Shown piece after piece: positions 27,149 through 34,416 of a DNA stretch of 64,000 bases. The position numbers and the translations under genes are program-made. Position 1 is the stretch's first letter. The number at the start of each line of letters is the position of its first letter. Under the pieces are notes generated by a model. It ran no database searches. It was not told where the DNA came from and saw only the letters and a list, made by a program, of their open reading frames with translations. This DNA is from Phragmitibacter flavus (GTDB taxonomy: Bacteria > Verrucomicrobiota > Verrucomicrobiia > Verrucomicrobiales > Verrucomicrobiaceae): positions 1 through 64,000 of the forward strand of contig NZ_VAUV01000003.1 in NCBI RefSeq assembly GCF_005780165.1, written 5' to 3'.

Positions 27149-27310
27149 CAGCACCCAACCCATCAACAAATACAATCCACCACCCGCTTGCAACAAACTT
27201 GCCCTTCATTTAGCCACTCGCCAGCATCGCCCGCCTCATCCAACGTTCCGGGCGCACCCCTGCAGGCCCCGCCATGATCTCCGCCTATCAAACCTCGCGC
27301 ATCATCCGCA

Positions 27311-27399
27311 ACATCAGACATCAGACATCAGACATCAGACATCAGACATCAGACATCAGACATCAGACATCAGACATCAGACATCAGACATCAGACATC
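27311..27399. repeat. Heptanucleotide tandem repeat (ACATCAG, 12.7 copies)
   Basis: Twelve exact ACATCAG units and a partial one. Like the AAGAACC array 2.4 kb away, the unit is seven bases long. There are no spacers, so it is not a CRISPR. Confidence 0.95.
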
Positions 27400-27640
27400 G
27401 GGCATCGAACATCGTTTCGAAGACACCACCGTCACTCCCCCTTCCGCGTAGCAGACGCCTCGGTGGAACACGAGTAATGGGTGTTTTTGTGCGGGTGGTA
27501 TTCCTCTCACACAAAAGCACTAGGCCACGAACGACCAAGAGCGATGAAGCGGGGGGCATCCCTGATTACCGGAAGACAAACAGCACCGACAATCCCCGAA
27601 AACCACCTCTCGATTCTCGCGCAAATCTCCATTTTTGAAG

Positions 27641-27712
27641 AATAACACCCGAAAATCCGTGTTATTTGTATGCCAAATCGGATCTACTCTCGAAAAATCT
27701 TCAAATTTGAAG
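27641..27712. promoter_or_regulatory. A+T-rich palindromes before the accessory island
   Basis: AATAACAC (27641-27648) and GTGTTATT (27659-27666) form a perfect 8-bp inverted repeat, and CTTCAAATTTGAAG (27699-27712) is a perfect 14-bp palindrome. Both lie 80-150 bp before the first island gene and look like operator or recombinase sites; which one is unknown. Confidence 0.4.
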
Positions 27713-27793
27713 GATATAGTGTGCTATTAATCTTCAAAACGACGTATTAACCGACTTTTATTTCGCAGGCCATTAATTACTTAGACGATTTTC

Positions 27794-28273
27794 ATGGACG
27801 ACGCAAAACTCATTGCCGCATGGATCGCAGCTGCCGTTGCGATTGCCGGAACATGCTTGACCGTAATCTCGCAATTCGTATTTCGCTTTATGGACAATCG
27901 CGCTAAGCGACGTCACGAATTTATGTCCGCCCGAAGGGACGCTCTGCTGAAAGCGCTCGAGGTGTTGGATCACTGCTATTCCAACATGAGCTTCGATAAA
28001 AAACCGCCGACCAATCCTCACACCTGGGATCTTTCTGAATCACATGCGGCAATGAACGGCATGATCGTCTTCTGTGCGAATCCACAGAAAGCCGTCGACA
28101 CCTTCACGGATGCGCTCGGGCTCAGAGATGGCGATACATTCAATCCGATGGAGAGACTTCACGCATTTCGATGCGTTGTGTGCGATGAACTCGGACTACC
28201 ACGGACGAATTACGATGATCCGAACATCACATGGATTGGCCAACTTGCGGGCACATCCAAAGAGGCGAAATAA
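27794..28273 (+). CDS. Hypothetical membrane-anchored protein (first island gene)
   Basis: A 159-aa protein with one N-terminal membrane helix (LIAAWIAAAVAIAGTCLTVISQFVFRF) and a soluble C-terminal part with no recognised motif (HEFMSARRDALLKALEVLDHCY, NPQKAVDTFTDALGL). The layout is common among small unknown genes on mobile elements. The ATG lies seven bases after TTAGAC (27781-27786), which resembles an integron core-site end, and its stop codon TAA overlaps the left box of an attC-like site. Base composition is more A+T-rich than the flanking chromosome. Function unknown. Confidence 0.65.
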   Translation: MDDAKLIAAWIAAAVAIAGTCLTVISQFVFRFMDNRAKRRHEFMSARRDALLKALEVLDHCYSNMSFDKKPPTNPHTWDLSESHAAMNGMIVFCANPQKAVDTFTDALGLRDGDTFNPMERLHAFRCVVCDELGLPRTNYDDPNITWIGQLAGTSKEAK

Positions 28274-28357
28274 CCAGTCGTTGAACGCGAGCAGGCGTTG
28301 ACGTCGGTCCTGAAAGCAAAGTTGAATGCGCCCGCCGCGTTTACTTTGTCGTTAGAC
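28271..28357 (+). other. Candidate integron attC recombination site
   Basis: The ends are TAAC (28271) and GTTAGAC (28351-28357, fits GTTRRRY). Reading inwards, both arms have a spacer and then AACGCG (28284-28289) paired with CGCGTT (28336-28341), an unpaired A at 28290, then GC and GGCG (28294-28297) paired with CGCC. Equal arm spacing and one extrahelical base are features of attC sites. The left box is only a partial match to RYYYAAC. The next gene starts 9 bp later, as in cassettes. Confidence 0.6.
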
Positions 28358-28366
28358 AAAATCCCG

Positions 28367-28870
28367 ATGATCTCCACGCGAGTTGCCGTTCTGACCGATA
28401 TTCCCGCGCTTGTGGCGATGATGCGTGAGTTTTATGCGGAGTCTAATTATGCGCTCGATGCCCGCTGGGCCGCGGAAGCGTTTTCGGTGGTGTTGCGAGA
28501 TAGCTCCCGTGGGATTGCGTGGATCGTGTCCGAGGGTGAGGAGCCGATGGGTTATGTGGTGGTCACGTTTCGGCTGAGCATGGAATTTGGTGGTTCAGAT
28601 GCGTTCATCGACGACCTCTTCGTGAGCGCGAGGCATCGACGGCGCGGGATAGCCAGGACTGCATTGGAAACGGCGTTCGCTGATTGCCGTCGCCGTGGGG
28701 TGCTGGCGATACATGTGGAGACCGGAGCAGACAGTGTTGCCGCCAAATCGCTCTACCGCAGCTTCGGTCTCGAAGATCGCAAGCGTCTACTTCTGACGAC
28801 GCGACTGACTACGAGGTGCGAATCCTTGCTCAATGAAAAACACCAACAGATAGACAGAGAAAGCAAATAG
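28367..28870 (+). CDS. GNAT-family N-acetyltransferase
   Basis: A 167-aa protein with the GNAT fold: TRVAVLTDIPALVAMMREFY at the N terminus, central strands GYVVVTFR and AFIDDLFVSARHRRRGIARTALE containing the acetyl-CoA pyrophosphate loop (RRRGIA), then AIHVETGADSVAAKSLYRSFGLE. It would transfer an acetyl group from acetyl-CoA to an amine; the substrate is unknown. The ATG at 28367 is preferred to 28298, which lies inside the attC-like site. Acetyltransferases are among the most common integron cassette genes, which fits its location. Confidence 0.85.
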   Translation: MISTRVAVLTDIPALVAMMREFYAESNYALDARWAAEAFSVVLRDSSRGIAWIVSEGEEPMGYVVVTFRLSMEFGGSDAFIDDLFVSARHRRRGIARTALETAFADCRRRGVLAIHVETGADSVAAKSLYRSFGLEDRKRLLLTTRLTTRCESLLNEKHQQIDRESK

Positions 28871-28934
28871 ACAGGCTATTGAACCATACAGAAAAACACG
28901 CAATGGATCGGTCAAATCACCCGTCAGTTCACAG

Positions 28935-29618
28935 ATGAACCTACAAGCCATGCAAGAATGCGATTTTTACCCACCTCCCTACTATGAACGCATTAGAGAG
29001 ATGGGTATGCTCGCCCATCGCCTGCGTCTCTGGGATTTCGACTGGATGGCTGATGAGGACCGTTCGAATTGGCAGTTCCCCGATTTCAGCCGACCTACGT
29101 TGCCTGGTCTGTTTCCATTTGCCCAGGACTACTCGGGCGATCCTTATTGCTGGTTACAAGGCCGTTTAAGCCGATTCGGTGAGCCAGACATCCTTTTGTG
29201 CGACCATGAGGACGGATTTGCTTGGCTTTATGCGCCATCCTTGGCTGGTGCCATTTTTCGCACCGCAACAACTTTTGCCGCAGCAGCGCGAGAGGATTCA
29301 GTTGCGCCCATGGTGGAGATGATTGAGCAGGTGATCGAAGTTTATGGTGAGTTGCTACCTGATGATTGGGTGCAGAGGCTATCTCACTTAACCAAGCGAG
29401 AGCCTAGAATTTTTCGAGGAGCCACAGTCACGAAGGTTGCGCTTCACGCCCCTTGGGATTCTGACGAGGTTATTAAGCAGCTATTCGGGAGTCCATATGC
29501 CGAGAAGAACACACAGTGGGCAAACATTGGTGCCGAACAGGGGGTGGTGGGCAGCGGGCTGGCAGCCGCGCGTGAGACCAAGGACCAACACAGACAGGCT
29601 GATCCACCGCAACCATGA
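28935..29618 (+). CDS. Hypothetical cytoplasmic protein
   Basis: A 227-aa acidic, tryptophan-rich protein (LWDFDWMADEDRSNWQFPDFS, GDPYCWLQGRLSRFGEPDILL) with no signal peptide or membrane helix. The last 30 residues (GVVGSGLAAARETKDQHRQADPPQP) look unlike the rest and may be a read-through end after a truncation. No family recognised; the style is that of immunity or SMI1-like proteins, but I see no defining motif. It overlaps the next gene by four bases (ATGA). Confidence 0.55.
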   Translation: MNLQAMQECDFYPPPYYERIREMGMLAHRLRLWDFDWMADEDRSNWQFPDFSRPTLPGLFPFAQDYSGDPYCWLQGRLSRFGEPDILLCDHEDGFAWLYAPSLAGAIFRTATTFAAAAREDSVAPMVEMIEQVIEVYGELLPDDWVQRLSHLTKREPRIFRGATVTKVALHAPWDSDEVIKQLFGSPYAEKNTQWANIGAEQGVVGSGLAAARETKDQHRQADPPQP

Positions 29619-30097
29619 CTCGCGTCTTTGCCATTCTCTCCGCCATTTTGGGTCTCGTCTATCTGAGCAGCTCGTCCGACTTCTGGCGGCAGCTTCGAAC
29701 GTTTGGTTGGTCGGCGGTTTCGGTGACAGTTATATCGCACACCCTTGAGCCAAGGAGAATGGGATTCTGGGACGCCGGAACTTTCGGTGAAATTCGCTTT
29801 AAAAACTCAGGAGATTCAGAGCGGGTTGATCGCATTTTTCAACGTTTTTCCTTTGATCGATCGACATCCAAGACCGCATCCTACATTGCGAGTCTTGCCC
29901 CAGGAACGACGCACACCGCATTCATTTCTCCCGACGTGTCAGAAGTATCGTTCGGTCGATTCCCATGTTCTTATGGCCCTCGATTTGCACTCGGAGGGTT
30001 GGGATATCTTCTTTTGGCATACTTCGTCTTTCAGCCATGCCCTAGGAGAAGATGTGGCAATCCCAACGAGTCTGAGACCAACGGGCGAACCAATTGA
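29615..30097 (+). CDS. DUF3592-like two-helix membrane protein
   Basis: A 160-aa protein with a hydrophobic N-terminal segment (MTRVFAILSAILGLVYLSS), an extracytoplasmic loop of about 90 residues and a C-terminal helix (FALGGLGYLLLAYFVF) followed by a basic, polar tail. The loop has the GTTHTAFISPDVSEVSF turn seen in DUF3592 proteins. The ATG overlaps the previous stop codon, so translation is coupled. Function unknown. A competing ORF at 29745-30353 in another frame lacks this architecture. Confidence 0.5.
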   Translation: MTRVFAILSAILGLVYLSSSSDFWRQLRTFGWSAVSVTVISHTLEPRRMGFWDAGTFGEIRFKNSGDSERVDRIFQRFSFDRSTSKTASYIASLAPGTTHTAFISPDVSEVSFGRFPCSYGPRFALGGLGYLLLAYFVFQPCPRRRCGNPNESETNGRTN

Positions 30098-30162
30098 ACA
30101 ACCTTTTCGAAGTGACAGACAAGGACACGCCTTGAACATCAATCGCCGCTCACAGGATTTCA

Positions 30163-30405
30163 ATGAATCAGATTGGACTGCACCCTGGCAGCGATTGTCC
30201 TGCCTACCTCTGCTGCGTCAACCACTACGCCGAGATTACGTCCACGGTGGTCCCGAGCAGGCACACCGTTGTTTTTCTCGCGGAAGACGCATCTGGCCGT
30301 TCGACTGCCAGTGCCTTCAAGGATTTGTCATATCTCGCCATTCTGATCGGTGACGTCCAGCGTGAAGCGGGCGAAATCGCCGCCATCATCAGTGATGCCC
30401 ATTAA
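30163..30405 (+). CDS. Small hypothetical protein
   Basis: An 80-aa ORF with two cysteines near the N terminus (CPAYLCC) and an acidic C-terminal half (LIGDVQREAGEIAAIISDAH). An ACAGGA sequence lies before the ATG as a possible ribosome-binding site. No family recognised; the call depends on its position in a run of same-strand island genes. Confidence 0.4.
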   Translation: MNQIGLHPGSDCPAYLCCVNHYAEITSTVVPSRHTVVFLAEDASGRSTASAFKDLSYLAILIGDVQREAGEIAAIISDAH

Positions 30406-30521
30406 GTAAAGCGCAATCAGATAAGTCACGGCAAGAAAGTCTCCGGGCTTTCATGTCGAATCTTTCTTTCAAATGCCTTGTCTTTCATCCAAGTTTGAAA
30501 CTCCTCCGACCCTGACATCTC

Positions 30522-31100
30522 ATGAATGAGTTCCTCCAACCCACAGACATCATCGACAGCACCCATCCGACCATTGTCGCTGCCGCTGTGGAGATCGCTG
30601 GCGACGCCATCGACGATGAGGATGTCGCCAGCCGCTGTTTCATGTGGGTTCGTGATGCCGTGCGCCACAGTTCGGACCATCCAATCGAAATCGTTACCTA
30701 CACGGCGTCCGACGTTCTGAAACATCGCGTTGGATTCTGCTATGCGAAGAGCCATCTGCTCGCCGCATTGCTGCGGGCTCGTAGCATTCCGACCGCTCTT
30801 TGTTATCAGCGGTTGGCCTTTGATGACACCGCCTCCAGCTTCTTTCTGCACGGACTGGTTGCTGTTCATCTCAAGCGTCATGGATGGTATCGGGTTGACC
30901 CACGTGGCAACAAGCCCGGCATCTTTTCCGACTTCACCCCGCCCGTCGAAAGTTTGCCATACTCTCCGACTTTGAAAGGTGAAATGAACGTCCCGGGGAT
31001 ATTCCCAGATGCGATGACTTGTGTGGTGTCAACCCTTCGACAATGGACAACCGCCGCCGACGTTCGTGCGAACCTGCCGGATTTCGCACCAGAGGTTTGA
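30522..31100 (+). CDS. Transglutaminase-like (cysteine-peptidase fold) protein
   Basis: A 192-aa protein with the transglutaminase-like triad in order: Cys in RVGFCYAKSHLLAALLRA, His in FFLHGLVAVHL and Asp in GWYRVDPRGNK. It has no signal peptide and is short, corresponding to the core domain only. Members cut or crosslink peptides or act on unknown cytoplasmic substrates. It is the last gene of the island; an attC-like site starts 104 bp after its stop codon. Confidence 0.8.
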   Translation: MNEFLQPTDIIDSTHPTIVAAAVEIAGDAIDDEDVASRCFMWVRDAVRHSSDHPIEIVTYTASDVLKHRVGFCYAKSHLLAALLRARSIPTALCYQRLAFDDTASSFFLHGLVAVHLKRHGWYRVDPRGNKPGIFSDFTPPVESLPYSPTLKGEMNVPGIFPDAMTCVVSTLRQWTTAADVRANLPDFAPEV

Positions 31101-31203
31101 CCATCAAAATTGGCTTCGATTGTTGAAAGATTCGCGTCTCGCTGACGGTCAACCTTACCGCCCCAGTCAAGGCACCCTCAAACAAGCCCATCCAATCCTG
31201 CTT

Positions 31204-31256
31204 ATCTAACATACGTTGAACCCGTTGAGTTCCGAGTCATTGAAGTTCCGTTAGAT
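31204..31256 (+). other. Second candidate attC site
   Basis: ATCTAAC (31204-31210, fits RYYYAAC) and GTTAGAT (31250-31256, fits GTTRRRY) are perfect inverted copies. Five-base spacers on each side lead to TTGAA and its partial complement TTGAA (31240-31244), a weak L-box. The left arm, CGTTGAACCCG, is nearly the same as CGTTGAACGCG in the first site. At 53 bp it is at the short end for attC sites. Confidence 0.45.
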
Positions 31257-31597
31257 TCAATCACCTCACCCCAAACCTTCGCAATCAACCGAGCCGACTG
31301 CGCCAACGACGATGGTGACCGAAATAAGTTGGCGGCTCAAGTTAACTCGATGTTCAAGCGAGTTATCTTTTGTCGAGCTATTAACCTTATTCCAAATTTA
31401 GCTAAACACTCTATTTTGGCGGCATCGTTGGAGATATCAACCACTCCTTCCACTAACTCCGCAATTCTTGTCATGAAACCGCAAACATAGGTAGTCGCCT
31501 TATTTTTTCTAAGATGGAATAATGATCCTATCTATTATCCGCTTCGTGAGCATACTTCGATTTAATTGGCGGCTTATTAACCATTAAATTCGATAAT
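31257..31597. other. A+T-rich intergenic region between the island and the autotransporter
   Basis: Contains an inverted repeat with GCCAAC (31302-31307) and GTTGGC (31328-31333) flanked by GAGCC/GGCTC, which could be a decayed third recombination site, and a strongly A+T-rich stretch (31490-31597) likely to hold the autotransporter promoter. No convincing gene; a 46-codon ORF at 31350-31490 was not accepted. Confidence 0.4.
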
Positions 31598-34231
31598 ATG
31601 ATAACTACACGCTCGGTTAGGCTTGCAGGGTTGCTTCGAGGAATCTTCGGAGCATTGATGACGGGAAGTTTGATGATTGAAGGGGATAATCTTTGCGCGG
31701 CGCCCATCGAGCTGGGATCGGCAACGGACTTTGCGGTGCTTGCCGGTTCAGGCATCACCATATCGGGGGCGATCAACTCGACTGTCATTAATGGGGACAT
31801 TGGCTCGGCGCCCACGTTCTCCATCACTGGCTTGGAAAACGCGGTTTTCGTCACCGGCGTAAATCACGGCGGCAATGCGGTTACCGTATCTGCCAAGGCC
31901 TCCTTGCTTACCGCCTACAACAATGCAGCCGGCCAGACCGCCACCGTTACCTACACGCCGATCACCGACTTGGGAGGGCAGACCTTGTTTGCGGGCGTGC
32001 ACTTTAACTCCAGTTCGTTTGACATCACCGGCATGTTAACGCTCGATGCCCTTGGGGACCCGAACGCGGTATGGATTTTCCAGATGGGATCCACACTCAC
32101 CACCGCTAGCAACAGCCTGGTCAATCTGATCAACGGTGCACTGGCCAGCAATGTCTTCTGGCAGGTGGGCAGCTCGGCCACGCTTGGCTCGGACTCCGAT
32201 TTTGCAGGCAGCATTCTGGCTTTCACCTCCATCACCGTCAACGATGGGGCCTCCGTTCAAGGCAGGTTGCTGGCGCTGAATGGAGCCGTCACTTTGCTGA
32301 ACAATACCATCGTGGTTGTGCGGGCTCCCGCCGTTGTCGACTCCGTCGAATTTGACGGCGGCGGCACGGTCGTGGTCACCGACACTTTGGTGGTGGCGAG
32401 CGGTATCTTTGATGTGGCCAGCGGCACAGGCAACGTCAGTGGCGGCACGGTCATCACACCCGGAGATTTGCATAAGGTGGGTGCAGGGGAACTGGTGACT
32501 GACAGCTTCATTGATGTGGGAGGCACGGCCTATGTTGACGAAGGGGCGCTCTATGTGAATGGAACTCTGAAAGCTTCCGCCGTGAATGTTCTGCCCAACG
32601 CCCTGCTTGGCGGCACCGGTCTAATCATTGGCGATGTGCACAATGCAGGCACCGTGGCCCCTGGTGATCACGGCGTGGGCACCTTCACCATCGATGGCGA
32701 CTACACTCAAACCCCGCAGGGAACCCTGCAGATTGAGATCTCCGGTGATTCCAGTTTCGACCAGCTGATCGTCACGGGAACCGCCTCACTAAGCGGCACA
32801 CTGGATGTGCTCAGCCTCGGAAACTATTCGTTTGAATATGGCCAGCAGTATCCCTTTTTGGTGGCAGGTAATATCATTGGCAGTTTTGATGAGATACTGA
32901 TGCCCAATAGCGATCTGTATCGTGGAAGATTTATCATCGAAGATAACGTCGGTATCTTGTTGGTCGCACCCGCCAGTTACACGCTGGTGGCTGAAACTCC
33001 GAATCAGACTCGCGTAGCCATCGCGCTGGATGAATGGATCGGAGTCGAAGACGGAGACATTGGCGAGGTCACGCTCGCTCTGGATGTGCTGACGACGGAC
33101 CAATATGAAGCCGCCTTCGAAGCCATCATGCCAAGTTATTATGCCTCCGCGATTTCGACTGGCATTGAACTTAGTCAGACCCAGGGTCAGCTCCTCAGCC
33201 AACAATTGGGATCAAGACGCCTGGGCAATCGTCGCCGCAATCAGGCGCAAAACGAAGCGCCAGCAGAACAGGGCGAGATCGAGCAGGCAGGCGGCAAAGG
33301 CGCCAGATCGGTGCAGCCCTCCGGCGGCAAAAACGCGAGGCGGGTGCAGTATGCGGAACAACCCATCCTTCTAGCACCAGGGCCGCTGGAAGATGAGACC
33401 CGTTGGAACGTCTGGATGCAGGGCACCGGCATGTTCTCCGAAGGGGGCATGAGTCTCACTCCCGGCGAATCGTTTGAGAGTGGCGAATTCATGATTGGTG
33501 CCGACTACGCCCTCTCTCAACATCTTTCCATCGGCCTGTTCACCAGCTATCAGGAAGGTTGGGGCGATTATGACAATGGCGGCAGCATCGATCTGGAAAC
33601 CGTTCGCCTGGGGGCCTATGCCACCGTGGATTTCGAAGGCTTCTACGCCCATGGCGCCGCCGGGTATGGTCAGACCGACTACTCAATCCATCGCCCCATC
33701 CAATGGGCCACGCTGGATCGCACCGCTACCAGCAACCCTGACGGCTCAGAAGTCTTCTTCATGCTTGGCACCGGCTACGACTTCCACGCAGGAAACTTCA
33801 CCTTTGGTCCAGCCGCGAGCATCCAGTATACCCGGCTGAAGCTCAATGGATTCACCGAACGCGGTGCGGACAGCCTCAATCTTCAAGTCGATGACACGAC
33901 CGCAGAAAGTCTGCGCACCTACATCGGCGGAAGAGTCGCCTACGCTTGTGTGATCAATGAGGGGCTCACTCTCGTGCCCGAACTGCGGATGTTCTGGCAA
34001 CATGAATTCATGCAGGGTGGAGACACCATCCACAGCACCTTGGACAGCGGCAACGGACCTGGCTTTGACTATCTCACCGAGGAACAGGGAAGCGATTCCC
34101 TGTATGCCGGAGCCGGCGTCTCCATGCTGCTGGGAAGCAACGTTACCATCAGCCTCTACTACCACGCGAACATCGGCCGCAACGACGATACCCAGCACCT
34201 CGTGACCGCTGGCCTGAACTGGAAGTTCTGA
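31598..34231 (+). CDS. Autotransporter with DUF3494 ice-binding-like domain
   Basis: An 877-aa protein. A signal region (about 1-35) is followed by an ice-binding-protein-like DUF3494 domain (about 38-220: ATDFAVLAGSGITISG, DIGSAPTFSITG, DPNAVWIFQMGSTLTT, SNVFWQVGSSATLG, GSILAFTSITV), a beta-strand repeat passenger (SGGTVITPGDLHKVGAGELVT, GGTGLIIGDVHNAGTVAPG), a Gln/Arg-rich linker (about 525-590) and an autotransporter barrel ending GLNWKF. It should be exported and shown on the cell surface. DUF3494 proteins bind ice or act as adhesins. The fusion with an autotransporter barrel is the notable point; ice binding is not proven. Confidence 0.85.
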   Translation: MITTRSVRLAGLLRGIFGALMTGSLMIEGDNLCAAPIELGSATDFAVLAGSGITISGAINSTVINGDIGSAPTFSITGLENAVFVTGVNHGGNAVTVSAKASLLTAYNNAAGQTATVTYTPITDLGGQTLFAGVHFNSSSFDITGMLTLDALGDPNAVWIFQMGSTLTTASNSLVNLINGALASNVFWQVGSSATLGSDSDFAGSILAFTSITVNDGASVQGRLLALNGAVTLLNNTIVVVRAPAVVDSVEFDGGGTVVVTDTLVVASGIFDVASGTGNVSGGTVITPGDLHKVGAGELVTDSFIDVGGTAYVDEGALYVNGTLKASAVNVLPNALLGGTGLIIGDVHNAGTVAPGDHGVGTFTIDGDYTQTPQGTLQIEISGDSSFDQLIVTGTASLSGTLDVLSLGNYSFEYGQQYPFLVAGNIIGSFDEILMPNSDLYRGRFIIEDNVGILLVAPASYTLVAETPNQTRVAIALDEWIGVEDGDIGEVTLALDVLTTDQYEAAFEAIMPSYYASAISTGIELSQTQGQLLSQQLGSRRLGNRRRNQAQNEAPAEQGEIEQAGGKGARSVQPSGGKNARRVQYAEQPILLAPGPLEDETRWNVWMQGTGMFSEGGMSLTPGESFESGEFMIGADYALSQHLSIGLFTSYQEGWGDYDNGGSIDLETVRLGAYATVDFEGFYAHGAAGYGQTDYSIHRPIQWATLDRTATSNPDGSEVFFMLGTGYDFHAGNFTFGPAASIQYTRLKLNGFTERGADSLNLQVDDTTAESLRTYIGGRVAYACVINEGLTLVPELRMFWQHEFMQGGDTIHSTLDSGNGPGFDYLTEEQGSDSLYAGAGVSMLLGSNVTISLYYHANIGRNDDTQHLVTAGLNWKF

Positions 34232-34402
34232 CATTCCTTACGCGTGTCGCCCCTGCTCACAATGGGTGGAGGCGACTGGCCGCATCCAAGAGACCGTGTG
34301 CGGCTTCCTCATCAGGGAGTTGGGTGAAAGCATTTAAGCAATGAGAAACCTGAGCAGCTTTCTTCTATAGCCCATCGACAACCCAACCTCCTCCCCCTAA
34401 TC

Positions 34403-34416
34403 TGTGCACATGCACA
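34403..34416. promoter_or_regulatory. Palindrome over the MocR start codon
   Basis: TGTGCA and TGCACA are separated by two bases and overlap the ATG at 34410. MocR/GntR proteins often bind such sites before their own genes, so autoregulation is possible. Confidence 0.35.

Larger units (their letters stand above)
26896..27780. other. Gene-free region of about 0.9 kb with repeats
   Basis: No convincing ORF. It holds a degenerate palindromic element (27104-27148), a 7-bp tandem repeat (27311-27399) and, at the right end, a noticeably A+T-rich stretch with two palindromes (27641-27712) just before the accessory island. The rest shows nothing recognisable. If the island is an integron, the attachment region and promoter would be expected in its last 150 bp. 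Confidence 0.5.

Noticed and set aside
27311-27399. CRISPR array
   Set aside because: Units are seven bases long and contiguous, with no spacers.
29745-30353. 202-codon plus-strand ORF overlapping the DUF3592-like gene
   Set aside because: The competing frame has two well-formed membrane helices and a coupled start; this one has no coherent architecture.
31283-31347. Third attC-like inverted repeat
   Set aside because: Core boxes each miss the consensus by one base, the R-L spacers are too short, and the stem has a six-base bulge; kept only as a remark on the region.
31350-31490. 46-codon ORF in the A+T-rich gap
   Set aside because: Short, no ribosome-binding site, no recognisable features, and lies next to a possible decayed recombination site.
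34277-34305. Terminator after the ice-binding-like autotransporter
   Set aside because: Only a six-base stem (GCCGCA/TGCGGC) with a large loop and no T-run.
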